The notes: generated by a model not told the origin, from the letters alone. Positions 1 through 8,812 are shown, counted from the stretch's first letter. The stretch: 37,389 bases of DNA from Acetatifactor muris (GCA_023664365.1 JAMPFR010000033.1:1-37389), one strand, 5' to 3'. Program-made: numbers and translations.

Positions 1-1
1 C

Positions 2-373
2 ATGAAAAGCGGTTACGGTGTAAAAACGGAAGTATCCGCCGTTTTATCCACCGATGCCCCTTCCGGGCATTACACCAATCCGCAGACAGCCTTTAGTGTC
101 TTCCCGGAATTCCAGTACCAGACCTATTTAAGACTGCTGCAGCGTACTTCCGGCGGGCGCAGCGCAAAATTTGCCTTCCGCGCAAATGAGTTTTCCACCT
201 ACGGGCGTTCCGTCCACTTTACCCCCGTGTGGTTCCCCGACAACACGGATTATGTCGTCTACACACAGGTATGGGATACCTGGACCCCCGATGGGATGCT
301 GTCCGTGAACCTGCATGACAATGTATCCATTCAGGACAGCCTCTTTGATGACTGGTATACCAACCGTGAATGA
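2..373 (+). CDS. Hypothetical protein upstream of prepilin peptidase, probably the C-terminal part of a longer gene
   Basis: The frame is open from the left edge. The first ATG is at base 2, so no ribosome site can be seen and the true start is probably outside the window. The 123 residues are rich in aromatic and polar residues (YTQVWDTWTPDGML, SLFDDWYTNRE), with no membrane segment, so the fragment looks soluble and beta-rich. Its stop overlaps the start of the prepilin peptidase, so it probably belongs to the same Tad-pilus operon. I do not recognise the family. A pilus-associated extracellular or assembly protein is possible from position only. Confidence 0.55.
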   Translation: MKSGYGVKTEVSAVLSTDAPSGHYTNPQTAFSVFPEFQYQTYLRLLQRTSGGRSAKFAFRANEFSTYGRSVHFTPVWFPDNTDYVVYTQVWDTWTPDGMLSVNLHDNVSIQDSLFDDWYTNRE

Positions 374-845
374 TACGGTATGCCTTTTATATGAGTTTGT
401 GGTCTTATGCTGCGTTGCCGGATTTGCAGTGTATGACCTGAAAAAGAAACGGGTGCCTGACCGGGCGCTCGTTTTCTTTTGCCCGCTCTTTTTCGCGGCT
501 CCCCTGTTCCGCTGTGGGTTCCTTTTCCCGGCACAGGCACTCCTGCCTGAGCTGGCGCTGTCCTTTGCAGGCATGGCGGCAGGATTTTTCGTGCTGCTTG
601 CCGCAGCGCTCATTTCCCATGACGGCGCAGGGATTGGCGGCGGGGATATTAAGCTGGCGGCGCTTATGGGCTTTGCCTACGATCCTTACCGTCTGCTGGC
701 AATCCTTTTGACCGCTGCATTCCTGGCAGGCTGCTTTGCATTTGTACTGCAGTTTAGGAAAAGGACTCTGCCGCTCTGCCTGCCATTTGTTCCGTTTCTG
801 GCAATCGGCAGCCTGATCATGACGGCTGCCACATTATTTAGATAA
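366..845 (+). CDS. Prepilin peptidase, A24 family (TadV/CpaA-like)
   Basis: This is an integral membrane aspartic protease that would cleave the leader of the pilin precursor before assembly. The two catalytic Asp contexts of the family are visible: YDLKKKRVPD near residue 24 and GIGGGDIKL with D94 (GxGD type). Several hydrophobic segments span the 159 residues, which is short, as in TadV/CpaA enzymes that lack the methylase domain. I chose GTG 366 because translation then begins right before the first membrane helix and overlaps the upstream stop. In-frame ATGs at 315 and 348 are alternatives, and none has a good ribosome site, which suggests translational coupling. The next gene, cpaB, follows after 14 nt. 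Confidence 0.85.
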   Translation: MNDTVCLLYEFVVLCCVAGFAVYDLKKKRVPDRALVFFCPLFFAAPLFRCGFLFPAQALLPELALSFAGMAAGFFVLLAAALISHDGAGIGGGDIKLAALMGFAYDPYRLLAILLTAAFLAGCFAFVLQFRKRTLPLCLPFVPFLAIGSLIMTAATLFR

Positions 846-859
846 GGAGACTTTTTGAT

Positions 860-1705
860 ATGAAACTGAATAACCGCTTTCTTTTCGGTCTGCTCAGCCT
901 GGTGCTGGCGGCCGTTATCGCTTTTGTTGCCCTGCCCACCATTGCCCGGCAGACCAACGGGAAAACAGAAATCGTCCGCATCCGCCAGGACATCTTAAAG
1001 GGCGAAAAGATTACCGCTGAAAACACGGAGCTTGTAGAGGTGGGCAGCTATAACCTGCCTGACAATATCGCCCGCTCCCTGGATGATGTGCTCGGACTGT
1101 ATGCCACTGCCGACCTGTCCCGCGGTGACTATATCCTGACTTCCAAGACCAGCATAGTCCCCATTTCCTCGGATGTGGCGCTGAACCAGATCCCCTCCGG
1201 AAAGGTTGCCATCTCCCTGACCGTAAAGACACTGGCCTCCGGTCTGTCTGACAAGCTGCAGCCGGGCGACATTATCCGCATTTACCATTTTCTGGATTCT
1301 GCCAATGAAGTTCCCGAACTGCGCTTTGTCCGGGTGCTTTCCGTGACCGACTCCAAAGGTGTCAATGTGGATAACACAAGGGAGCTTGCGGAGGACGAGG
1401 AAAAACAGCAGTCCGCCACCATTACGGTGCTTGCAAGCCCTGAACAGGCAAAGGTCATCACCGCCCTAGAAAATGACGGTGTTGCCCATGTGGCACTAAT
1501 CTCCCGGGGCAATGACAAGCTGGCGGAGGAGCTTTTGACTGAACAGGACAGGGCGCTCCAGGAACTCTATTATCCTGAAACACTGACCGAAGGCGCAGAA
1601 ACTGACAACCCGGATGCTCCCGCATCTGCCGGGGGCCAAGCCGCAGACAGTACGGATCCCGGTACACCCGAATCTGATGATACATCTGCCGTTTCCGGCG
1701 AATAA
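860..1705 (+). CDS. cpaB: CpaB/RcpC-like Tad pilus assembly protein with SAF domain
   Basis: This 281-residue protein has one N-terminal membrane anchor (about residues 7-27) followed by a SAF domain (about 37-105, around the stretch RIRQDILKGEKI and LSRGDYIL). That is the usual layout of CpaB/RcpC, the periplasmic or surface-side component of Flp/Tad pilus machines that may bind cell wall. The last 35 residues are acidic, Pro/Ser/Thr-rich and probably disordered. AAGGAG lies 9 nt before the ATG. It sits between the prepilin peptidase and TadZ, the usual Tad order in Clostridia. Confidence 0.85.
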   Translation: MKLNNRFLFGLLSLVLAAVIAFVALPTIARQTNGKTEIVRIRQDILKGEKITAENTELVEVGSYNLPDNIARSLDDVLGLYATADLSRGDYILTSKTSIVPISSDVALNQIPSGKVAISLTVKTLASGLSDKLQPGDIIRIYHFLDSANEVPELRFVRVLSVTDSKGVNVDNTRELAEDEEKQQSATITVLASPEQAKVITALENDGVAHVALISRGNDKLAEELLTEQDRALQELYYPETLTEGAETDNPDAPASAGGQAADSTDPGTPESDDTSAVSGE

Positions 1706-1724
1706 TCGAAAGGAGGATTTTCTC

Positions 1725-2543
1725 ATGGCAAAAATCATTACTGTATGGGGCAGCCCCGGCAGCGGCAAGTCCATGTTCTGCTGTATTCTTGCCAAGGCGC
1801 TGACAAGGGATAAGAAGAAGGCCATCATCATCAACGGGGACAGCAGCATTCCCATGCTCCCCGTGTGGCTCCCGGAACAGATCGTTGAAACAGGCGCCTC
1901 GCTGGGACAGGTCCTAAGCAGCGTGGAGATCGACACCTCGCTGGTCGCAAGCCATGTGACTGTTTTGAAGAATTACCCGTTTATCGGGCTTATGGGATAC
2001 TGCGGGGGTGAAAACCCACTCAGCTATCCGGAGGTTTCCTACCAGATGGTGCTCCAGTTGATCGCATCCGCCGCAAAGCTGGTCGATTTTGTCATTCTGG
2101 ACTGCTGTTCCAACATGACGAATGTATTTACGCCTGCTGCCATTGAGTCCGGCGACATTACGATCCGTATCCTGACCCCTGACCTGAAAGGTGTAAATTA
2201 TTTGAAAGCCCACCAGCCCCTGCTGACGGATGCCCGTTTCCATTACAGTGGTCATCTGACCTTTGCGGGCATGGCGCGTCCTTTTCATGCGCTGGATGAA
2301 ATGGGGTACATCATTGGCAGCTTTGACGGGCTGCTGCCCTATGGAAAAGAGATTGACCGCTGCGCAACCGAGGGCGGGATGTTCCGGGCGCTTAACTACT
2401 GCAATCCCAAGTACATCGCAGCATTAAATAAGGTGCTGGATATTCTGGAACAGCCGGAATCCGGAATGGCGCCGGACACGGACATACCCGCAAAAGACGG
2501 CACGGAATATGAGGAGGAATTTTCTGATGAACAACCTGAATGA
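1725..2543 (+). CDS. TadZ/CpaE-like MinD-superfamily ATPase
   Basis: The 272-residue protein starts with a P-loop (GSPGSGKS, residues 9-16), and the hydrophobic strand FVILDCCSN lies where Walker B is expected in MinD/ParA-type proteins. TadZ proteins place the pilus machine at the cell pole or membrane. There is no receiver-like N-terminal domain, so this is the short form. ATG 1725 is preceded by AAGGAGG. An upstream in-frame ATG at 1614 lies inside cpaB and lacks a ribosome site. The acidic tail overlaps the start of tadA by 17 nt, so the two are probably translationally coupled. Confidence 0.82.
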   Translation: MAKIITVWGSPGSGKSMFCCILAKALTRDKKKAIIINGDSSIPMLPVWLPEQIVETGASLGQVLSSVEIDTSLVASHVTVLKNYPFIGLMGYCGGENPLSYPEVSYQMVLQLIASAAKLVDFVILDCCSNMTNVFTPAAIESGDITIRILTPDLKGVNYLKAHQPLLTDARFHYSGHLTFAGMARPFHALDEMGYIIGSFDGLLPYGKEIDRCATEGGMFRALNYCNPKYIAALNKVLDILEQPESGMAPDTDIPAKDGTEYEEEFSDEQPE

Positions 2544-3900
2544 TATATTTTTTGCCCAGACTGCCAGCGAGGGCATGACCTATGAGCAGATCCTGGAGGA
2601 TGTCCAGCGGTATTTTTCTGAGAACCATGCCTCTACCATTGCCAGTGCAGGGGAAGGCGATTCGGAACGCGCCAGCGCACTGTTAAAGGAACTGATGGTG
2701 CAGTACCTCGTAAAACGCAAGTATACATTGGACGGGATGAGCACGGAAGACCTGTGCGCCAAGCTCTATGAGGACATGGCAGGATACTCCTTCCTGAAGA
2801 AATGGATCTACCGGCCCGGCGTGGAAGAGGTCAACATCAATGCCTACAACGATATCGAGGTCATTATGAGCAGCGGGCGCAGCGTCAAGATCCCCGACAG
2901 GTTTTCCTCCCCCCAGCACGCCATTGATGTGGTCCGGCGTATGCTGAACGCCTGCGGCATGGTGATCGACGATACCATGCCCTCCGTGCTGGGATTCCTG
3001 GATAAGAATATCCGTATCTCGGTGGACAAGACACCCATTGTAGACCCTGAAGTCGGGGTAAACGCCTCCATCAGGATCGTCAACCAGCAGACCGTTTCCG
3101 AGGAAAAACTGCTGGAATCCGGGAGCGCCACGGCAGAAATGCTCCATTTCCTGACCGCCTGCATCCGTTACGGCGTGTCGGTCTGCATCGCAGGCTCCAC
3201 CGGCTCAGGGAAAACCACGGTCATGGCATGGCTCTTATCCAATGTCCCCAACAACCGGCGCCTGATCACCATTGAGGAGGGCTCCCGCGAATTCGACCTG
3301 GTAAAAAGGGATGAAAACGGCAATATCCTGAACTCCGTCGTCCATCTCCTCACAAGGCCCCACGAAAACACCTCCATGAACATCAACCAGGATTTCCTCC
3401 TGGAGAGGGTGCTCCGCAAGCATCCTGATGTGATCGGGATCGGTGAGATGCGTTCCGCCGCTGAAAGCCTGTCCGCCGCCGAAAGCTCCCGCACGGGCCA
3501 CACGGTCTGCACCACCATCCACAGCAACTCCTGTGAGAGCACTTACCGCAGGATGATGACCCTTGCCAAGCGGAAATACAACATGGACGATTCCATTTTA
3601 ATGCAGATCATGGTGGAGGCTTATCCCGTGGTGGTATTCACAAAGCAGCTGGAGGACCGCTCCCGCAAGATCATGGAGATCATTGAGGGCGAGGATTACC
3701 AGGACGGGCACCTGCTCTACCGCTCCCTTTACAAATACGAGGTAGTGGACAACATCACGGGAACTGACGGGCATACCCGTGTGGTGGGCCGCCACCGCAA
3801 GACGGGGTACATCTCCGACACCTTAAAAAAGAGACTGCTGGATAACGGCATCTCCCACAAGGAACTGGAAGAATTCACGAAAACGAAGGAGGCGAACTGA
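2527..3900 (+). CDS. tadA: TadA/CpaF secretion ATPase of the Tad pilus
   Basis: This hexameric AAA+ traffic ATPase would power pilus extension. In the 457 residues I see a Walker A box GSTGSGKT at about 223-230, a degenerate Walker B region VIGIGEMRS near 302-310, and the His box TGHTVCTTIHS near 323. These define the VirB11/GspE-like superfamily, CpaF branch. The start at ATG 2527 follows GAGGAGG; the ATG at 2509 overlaps that ribosome site and is unlikely. The stop overlaps the tadB start (TGATG). All key catalytic motifs look intact. Confidence 0.92.
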   Translation: MNNLNDIFFAQTASEGMTYEQILEDVQRYFSENHASTIASAGEGDSERASALLKELMVQYLVKRKYTLDGMSTEDLCAKLYEDMAGYSFLKKWIYRPGVEEVNINAYNDIEVIMSSGRSVKIPDRFSSPQHAIDVVRRMLNACGMVIDDTMPSVLGFLDKNIRISVDKTPIVDPEVGVNASIRIVNQQTVSEEKLLESGSATAEMLHFLTACIRYGVSVCIAGSTGSGKTTVMAWLLSNVPNNRRLITIEEGSREFDLVKRDENGNILNSVVHLLTRPHENTSMNINQDFLLERVLRKHPDVIGIGEMRSAAESLSAAESSRTGHTVCTTIHSNSCESTYRRMMTLAKRKYNMDDSILMQIMVEAYPVVVFTKQLEDRSRKIMEIIEGEDYQDGHLLYRSLYKYEVVDNITGTDGHTRVVGRHRKTGYISDTLKKRLLDNGISHKELEEFTKTKEAN

Positions 3901-4832
3901 TGCACTGGATATACATTATCTGCTTTCTGCTGACTGCCGTGGGATTGTGCTCCCTGTTCGGGGTAAGGCCCAGAGATTTCATGGATGTCATTATGAAGTC
4001 ACAGCAGAAAACGGCAACCCTGACGGATGAGCTGAATGTCCTGATGGGCACCCCCGCCAAGGGGTTCTTTAACCAGGACTATGAGATCAAACAGATATTG
4101 AAGGATACCGGGCGGGCTGGTAGCTATGAGTCCATCACCCGCCTCACCCTGATCCTGTTTGCGGTGGGGGCTGTCCTGGCGCTGCTGATAGGCAATGTCT
4201 ATATGGTTCCCATCATGGGGATTGCTTTTTCCCTTATCCCCATCTGGTACCTGCGCAGCACTGCCGCCAGCTACAAAAAACATTTGAACGAGGAACTGGA
4301 GACTGCCATCTCCATTATCACAACTTCCTATTTGAGAACAGAGGACCTGCTGCGCGCCGTAAAGGAAAACCTGCCCTATATCAACGAGCCTGTGAAAGCT
4401 ACTTTCGAGGCATTCGTCTACGAGAGCGAATTGATAAACGCCAACACCACCAGCGCCATCAACTCCCTCAAAATGAAGATCCCCAATAGGGTCTTCCACG
4501 AATGGGCAAACATCCTGATCCAGTGCCAGTCAGACCGCTCCATGAAAAACACGCTGCCCACCATCACCCAGAAATTTTCCGATGTGCGCGTGGTACAGTC
4601 CGAGCTGGAGGCTATGATGCAGGGGCCGAGACGGGAAGCCATCACAATGATGTTCCTTGTCATTGCGAATGTACCGCTGCTTTATTTTCTCAACAAGGAC
4701 TGGTTTCATACGCTGCTCTTTACCACACCGGGCAAAATAGCCCTTGCAATCTGTGCCGCAATTATCCTGTTCTCGCTGACACAGATCATGAAACTGAGCA
4801 AGCCCATCGAATACGGAGGTGACAGCACATGA
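3900..4832 (+). CDS. tadB: TadB-like type II secretion F-domain membrane platform protein
   Basis: The 310-residue protein has an N-terminal helix, a paired hydrophobic region (about 80-125) and two C-terminal membrane segments (around residues 245-305). These frame a cytoplasmic helical T2SSF domain (about 130-240), as in TadB, the inner-membrane platform on which TadA acts. Its start overlaps the tadA stop by one base (TGATG) and its stop overlaps tadC by four bases (ATGA), so tadA-tadB-tadC are one coupled unit. Confidence 0.85.
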   Translation: MHWIYIICFLLTAVGLCSLFGVRPRDFMDVIMKSQQKTATLTDELNVLMGTPAKGFFNQDYEIKQILKDTGRAGSYESITRLTLILFAVGAVLALLIGNVYMVPIMGIAFSLIPIWYLRSTAASYKKHLNEELETAISIITTSYLRTEDLLRAVKENLPYINEPVKATFEAFVYESELINANTTSAINSLKMKIPNRVFHEWANILIQCQSDRSMKNTLPTITQKFSDVRVVQSELEAMMQGPRREAITMMFLVIANVPLLYFLNKDWFHTLLFTTPGKIALAICAAIILFSLTQIMKLSKPIEYGGDST

Positions 4833-5707
4833 CCCTGCTTGCCTTGATTGCCATTATCTTTTTTGGCTTTGCGGTTTATAACCTGACCTGCGCTTTTGTG
4901 GATATCCCTACTAAAAGGACTTCGCGGATGATGATGCTTTCCCGTAAACAACAGGGAACGAAGAAAGAGGGCCTTTTGGATGTCTACATAACCAAAATAT
5001 CCACCCTGGCTGCGCCTTTCTTCCATCTGGATGCCTTAAAGAGAAATAAGCTGCAGGCGGCGCTGAATATCGCAGGAATGACCTTTACCCCTGAAACCTA
5101 CACCGCAAGGGCGTGGGTGACTGCCGGGGGAGTCTGCCTGTGCGCCATCCCCATGGCTTTCATCATGCCCCTCTTTGTGTTTATCATGCTGGGGCTTGCA
5201 GTAGCCCTATGGTTTTCTACCTATTATGCCGTTTTCGACTATGTGAAAAAGCGGCGCAGACTGATTGAAACGGAAATTCCCCGTTTTGCCCTAACAGTAG
5301 GACAGAATCTGGAGAATGACAGGGATGTGCTGAAAATCCTGACTTCCTACAGGCGTGTGGCAGGGAAGGATTTTGGGGCCGAGCTGGACCAGACCATTGC
5401 GGATATGAAAACCGGTAACTATGAAAATGCCCTTATCCGCTTTGAGACCCGTATCGGGAGCCCCATGCTCTCGGATGTAGTCAGGGGGCTTATCGGGGTG
5501 CTCCGCGGTGACGACCAGCGTATGTACTTCAAGATGATCTGCTTTGACATGAGACAGATCGAACAAAACAACCTGAAGAAAGAGGCTGCCAAACGCCCAA
5601 AGAAAATCCAGCGTTACTCCATGATGATGCTTATTTGCATTATGATAATTTATCTGGTTGTCCTCTGTACCGAAGTCATGGGTTCCCTGGGTGCCTTTTT
5701 CGGATAA
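4829..5707 (+). CDS. tadC: TadC-like type II secretion F-domain membrane platform protein
   Basis: The 292-residue second platform protein has an N-terminal membrane segment, a central hydrophobic hairpin (about 95-140), a helical cytoplasmic region with the conserved-looking stretch RFALTVGQNLENDRD, and a C-terminal membrane helix ending in GSLGAFFG. TadB and TadC normally form a heteromeric base for the Tad pilus. It overlaps tadB by four bases. It is the last gene before a 159-nt gap that separates it from the pilin-like gene. Confidence 0.85.
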   Translation: MTLLALIAIIFFGFAVYNLTCAFVDIPTKRTSRMMMLSRKQQGTKKEGLLDVYITKISTLAAPFFHLDALKRNKLQAALNIAGMTFTPETYTARAWVTAGGVCLCAIPMAFIMPLFVFIMLGLAVALWFSTYYAVFDYVKKRRRLIETEIPRFALTVGQNLENDRDVLKILTSYRRVAGKDFGAELDQTIADMKTGNYENALIRFETRIGSPMLSDVVRGLIGVLRGDDQRMYFKMICFDMRQIEQNNLKKEAAKRPKKIQRYSMMMLICIMIIYLVVLCTEVMGSLGAFFG

Positions 5708-5866
5708 ACCTGTTGCCGCATGGAGGTGATGCCTATGTCCTGAAATGTTTCACATCCGCCGGATTTGCGGATGCAGATTTTACAGCCGGGCTGCCGTAAA
5801 TATGGTGTCCGCTGTTTCTGATAACAAAACTGAATACAACAATAAAATTTATTTTAGGAGGTTTCC
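5708..5866 (+). other. Intergenic gap between tadC and the pilin-like gene, with a perfect hairpin
   Basis: No gene is visible here. A perfect inverted repeat, CATCCGC (5753-5759) and GCGGATG (5767-5773), closes a 7-nt loop. There is no T-run after it, so it is more likely an mRNA-processing or stability hairpin than a terminator. AGGAGG just before 5867 belongs to the next gene. Confidence 0.5.
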
Positions 5867-6088
5867 ATGAAAAAACTTACAAACTATATCCACCACAAGG
5901 CTGACCGCCTTGTATGCCGTACCCGTGCGGCTCTCTCCAACCAGCGCGGAGATTTTTACATCTCGGATGCAGTAAAAATCATTATTGCTGTTGTCCTTGG
6001 CGCCCTGCTGCTGGCAGCCCTGACAGCAATCTTCAACGGTACGGTCATTCCGAAGATCACACAGGCAATCAATGATCTTTTCAGCTGA
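5867..6088 (+). CDS. Small pilin-like protein (DUF6133-like), candidate Tad/Flp pilin
   Basis: The 73-residue protein has a basic N-terminal half, then NQRGDFYISDAVK, then one long hydrophobic helix (about residues 38-58) and a short tail. This is the size and layout of a Flp-type prepilin. Cleavage after the Gly of RGDFYIS would leave a mature peptide with the helix near its N terminus. The +5 Glu typical of type IV pilins is absent; Asp lies at +6. I recall this family as DUF6133. It follows the Tad genes and is preceded by AGGAGG, and a strong terminator follows directly, which fits a highly expressed structural subunit. Confidence 0.72.
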   Translation: MKKLTNYIHHKADRLVCRTRAALSNQRGDFYISDAVKIIIAVVLGALLLAALTAIFNGTVIPKITQAINDLFS

Positions 6089-6098
6089 TGCGGTTTGG

Positions 6099-6135
6099 GG
6101 GATCGGATGCAGAAAATGCATCTGGTCCCTTTTTT
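6099..6135 (+). terminator. Intrinsic terminator after the pilin-like gene
   Basis: The 12-bp stem GGGATCGGATGC (6099-6110) with GCATCTGGTCCC (6118-6129) pairs fully if two G-U pairs are allowed. It has a 7-nt loop and is followed directly by TTTTTT. The next start codon (6178) is only 42 nt downstream. Confidence 0.85.
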
Positions 6136-6177
6136 AATTTTTAGATTTTGAAATGTAGGATAACGGAGGTGAAAACA

Positions 6178-6522
6178 TTGAATCAAAGTAACTGTAAACT
6201 TTACTCATTCCTGAAAGCAGCCCGCGGGAACTGGCACAATGCCCTGTTTGTCAAATGTACCCACAGTGCCTGTCCTTATGGACATTCTGGCATCTGCAAA
6301 GGTTTCCTATTGATTGCGGATGCAGATGGGACTCCTCTTCTTGCGGATGTTGAAACGGTACGCAGACTGACACATGAAGAAATAGAGCCGGAAGGCTGTC
6401 AGGGCATCCTGAACCAGCGCGCTTTTATATCCGCCTATTCCTCTTACCTGGAATGGCATACGGAGGATGATTCCCTCTGCCCGCTGCGGCAGCTTTGCCA
6501 GCTCTGCGACCACCCATGCTGA
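6178..6522 (+). CDS. Small cysteine-rich hypothetical protein
   Basis: The 114-residue protein is rich in Cys and His (CTHSACPYGHSGIC near the middle and CPLRQLCQLCDHPC at the C terminus), which suggests metal binding. TTG 6178 is chosen because GGAGGTG lies 7 nt before it. The in-frame ATG at 6148 has no ribosome site and lies close behind the terminator. I do not recognise the family. It opens a run of small backbone proteins. Confidence 0.65.
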   Translation: MNQSNCKLYSFLKAARGNWHNALFVKCTHSACPYGHSGICKGFLLIADADGTPLLADVETVRRLTHEEIEPEGCQGILNQRAFISAYSSYLEWHTEDDSLCPLRQLCQLCDHPC

Positions 6523-6582
6523 AACTGACTGCTCCGGAATGTGTAACCTCGTTTCAAACCGCATATCTCTGGAGGTGATGTG

Positions 6583-6990
6583 ATGAAAAAACAAACTATC
6601 TACTGCCCGTATTGTAACGCCCCTGCAGTTTTACGCCCTGCGCATATGATACACGGCGCAAAAACAAATAAAAAGAAAAGCTACCTGTACATATGCAGCC
6701 GCTGGCCGGAATGCGATTCCTATGTGAGCGCCCATCAGAAAAGCCTTCAGCCCATGGGGACCCTTGCCAACAAAACCCTCCGCCGCAAGCGGATTCTCGC
6801 GCATAAGGCGCTGGAACAATTCCGTATACAAAAACACATGGAAAAGTGGGCTGTCTATCTCTGGCTGCAGGGAAAATTAGGATTGACGGAAGCACAGGCC
6901 CATATCGGAATGTTCTCAGAGCAGATGTGCGAACAGGTAGTCACCCTATGCCGCCAGTCCCTCTCCGCTGCAAAATACAGCGCGGCATGA
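6583..6990 (+). CDS. Zinc-finger-containing protein, DUF3268-like
   Basis: The 135 residues begin with IYCPYCNAPAVL, followed about 30 residues later by CSRWPECDSYV and an His (SAHQ). This four-ligand arrangement resembles a zinc ribbon and the topoisomerase C-terminal zinc-finger style, and I recall it as DUF3268. The middle (LANKTLRRKRILAHKALEQ) is basic and helical, consistent with nucleic-acid binding. GGAGGTG precedes ATG 6583; GTG 6580 is a possible alternative three bases earlier. The protein is widespread in clostridial mobile elements; its role is unknown. Confidence 0.75.
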   Translation: MKKQTIYCPYCNAPAVLRPAHMIHGAKTNKKKSYLYICSRWPECDSYVSAHQKSLQPMGTLANKTLRRKRILAHKALEQFRIQKHMEKWAVYLWLQGKLGLTEAQAHIGMFSEQMCEQVVTLCRQSLSAAKYSAA

Positions 6991-7003
6991 AAGGAGGCAC
7001 CCT

Positions 7004-7585
7004 ATGAAAAAGCAAAAATATGTGCTTACCAGTAATCAAAGAGAGCTGGTTGAAAAAAATCTTTCAGTTGTTCATTGGGTTATTTTGCAGAATATTCATA
7101 CCCATGAGAGTATTTATGGTTTAGGATATGAGGATCTCTATCAGGAGGGCTGCATCTGGCTGTGCCACGCGGCAGTTACATATGAGGAAAAATACGCTTT
7201 GTTTTCCACTTACGCCAAAATCGTGGTACGCAACGGGCTTTTCTCTTATTGCCGGCAGCTCTATGCAAAGGAGCAGCATACCAGCCATTTAAGCCTCAGT
7301 GAATATGAAGAATACATTCCGGATGCTCTTATGCCAGCCGCCACGGATACGGCTGAAAAGCAAATCAGTCTGTTGGAAACGCTGGATCTTCTGGAAACCA
7401 GCAAACGGGCTTATCAGGGCGTTGCAAGGCTTGGCATTGAAGCACTGGAATTACAGATCAAGGGACTCAGCATATCCGACATTGCGAAGCTCTATGATGT
7501 TCCACCCTCTCATGTAGGCGCCTGGATCTCCCGCTCCGCACAGAAACTGAAAAAGGATAAGAATTTTTTATCCGGCATCCTGTAA
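7004..7585 (+). CDS. Sigma-70-like transcription factor
   Basis: The 193-residue protein has a region-2-like stretch (about 38-86: YGLGYEDLYQEGCIWL, then ALFSTYAKIVVRN) and a C-terminal helix-turn-helix resembling region 4 (LSISDIAKLYDVPPSHVGAWISRSAQKL). The linker is short, as in small sigma factors of mobile elements. AAAGGAGG precedes the ATG. It probably directs RNA polymerase to element genes or acts as a divergent regulator; which promoters it reads cannot be told. A second sigma-like protein of similar design lies at 12492-13028. Confidence 0.78.
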   Translation: MKKQKYVLTSNQRELVEKNLSVVHWVILQNIHTHESIYGLGYEDLYQEGCIWLCHAAVTYEEKYALFSTYAKIVVRNGLFSYCRQLYAKEQHTSHLSLSEYEEYIPDALMPAATDTAEKQISLLETLDLLETSKRAYQGVARLGIEALELQIKGLSISDIAKLYDVPPSHVGAWISRSAQKLKKDKNFLSGIL

Positions 7586-7610
7586 CCTTAAGGAAAGGAA
7601 GGTACAAAAC

Positions 7611-8321
7611 ATGGCAATGAAAACACTGAAGTGTAATACACTTTATACGGCGATAGGCCGCTTTGAACGCAGGACAAATGGCTGCGGCCGGTCCTGCCCT
7701 GTCATTCTGCTGGCAGGGAAAGAGCATATGGTCGATATGCAGGAAATGGTACTTTGGACAAGCCTGAACTGGCGCATTGTCAGGGCTGAAGATATTGCGG
7801 AATTATGTTCCTGGACTATTTCAGACACCTCATATCCCATCAGCCGCTCCTGGGAAGAATGTCTGGAGCGTTTATTGGTAAGGGGGCTTGTCATTTCGGG
7901 AAACGGGGATACGGAATATGATGCGCTGTATGACCTGCTTTCCCCGATTTATGTCATACCCTCCGGCGGCAGCTTTTTCCTCAAGACCCTGACCTTTATA
8001 AAGCTCACCCTTTTCCGCAATATCCCCATATCCAAGGCAAAGAGGCTTTTTACAAAGGACCGGCGCACGGATAAGGAACGGCAGGTAATGAACCTTGCAA
8101 GGCAGGCGCTTTTATCCACCGCTGAGATTATCAAATGCATTGAGATGGATATCCGCCGTCTGCCTGACGAAGAAAGCATTCTGGATCAGCTCTACAATGA
8201 TGCCTATACCACCAGCGACAACATCAACAGCCTTGTAAAGCACAGTTCCAGCAGCAAGCCTGTCACACTCGCCGTAGCAAACCTGTATCTGCGGCAGCAG
8301 ATCATTTTTGAAAGGATATAA
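7611..8321 (+). CDS. Hypothetical protein with winged-helix-like regions
   Basis: This 236-residue soluble protein has no membrane segments. The stretch around residues 40-100 (MVDMQEMVLWTSLNWRIV, then SWEECLERLLVRGLV) reads like a winged helix in which a short helix leads to a two-strand wing. The second half is helical. It starts 25 nt after the sigma-like gene with AAGGAAGG before the ATG and ends 5 nt before the next gene, so it is operonic. No family is recognised. A DNA-binding partner of the neighbouring sigma-like protein is a guess from context. Confidence 0.65.
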   Translation: MAMKTLKCNTLYTAIGRFERRTNGCGRSCPVILLAGKEHMVDMQEMVLWTSLNWRIVRAEDIAELCSWTISDTSYPISRSWEECLERLLVRGLVISGNGDTEYDALYDLLSPIYVIPSGGSFFLKTLTFIKLTLFRNIPISKAKRLFTKDRRTDKERQVMNLARQALLSTAEIIKCIEMDIRRLPDEESILDQLYNDAYTTSDNINSLVKHSSSSKPVTLAVANLYLRQQIIFERI

Positions 8322-8326
8322 GACTC

Positions 8327-8812
8327 ATGAACCCACAATCTTCTTTTCCGCCTGTTTTCAGGCGGAAGATTCTGCTTACCTTTATTTTGGGCTTTGCTTT
8401 TTTACTGGTTGCAGGTGCGGTTTTTCTGCTTTCCCACGACCATGTGCTGCTCTATCTGAGTGTCCTGCTGTTTGGCGCAAGCATTTATAAGGGATGGCAG
8501 CTCTACCGCACCGCTGCCCGCGGCAGTTATGAAACCGTTATCGGCATATGTACAGGTATTGCAGAACTGCCTTTTCGGAAACATAAGCGGATCACTCTTT
8601 TGCGGGAGGATGGAACGGAAATCTCCTTGCTCTTGGACAGACACGCGCAGCTTTGCCTGCAGGTTCCATACTGTTTCTATTTTCGGAAAACAGCAGGCTC
8701 CTGTTTTAAACAGGATTCCCTGAACCTGCTGCTCTCCACGGACAACCTTTTAGGTTACGAGGAAACAGATTCCTTTTTGCCTGAAGAACCTTCCCAAAGG
8801 GATCTTCCATAA
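8327..8812 (+). CDS. Small membrane protein, unknown
   Basis: The 161 residues have two closely spaced membrane helices (about residues 13-55, containing FILGFAFLLVAGAVFLL and LLYLSVLLFGASIY) followed by a soluble domain of about 100 residues facing one side. The start ATG lies 5 nt after the previous stop with AAGGA before it. No family is recognised. It is the last gene before a 249-nt gap carrying a strong promoter. Confidence 0.6.
   Translation: MNPQSSFPPVFRRKILLTFILGFAFLLVAGAVFLLSHDHVLLYLSVLLFGASIYKGWQLYRTAARGSYETVIGICTGIAELPFRKHKRITLLREDGTEISLLLDRHAQLCLQVPYCFYFRKTAGSCFKQDSLNLLLSTDNLLGYEETDSFLPEEPSQRDLP

Noticed and set aside
128-613. Minus-strand frame of 161 codons at the left end
   Set aside because: Antisense to the prepilin peptidase and the gene before it; low-complexity basic composition.
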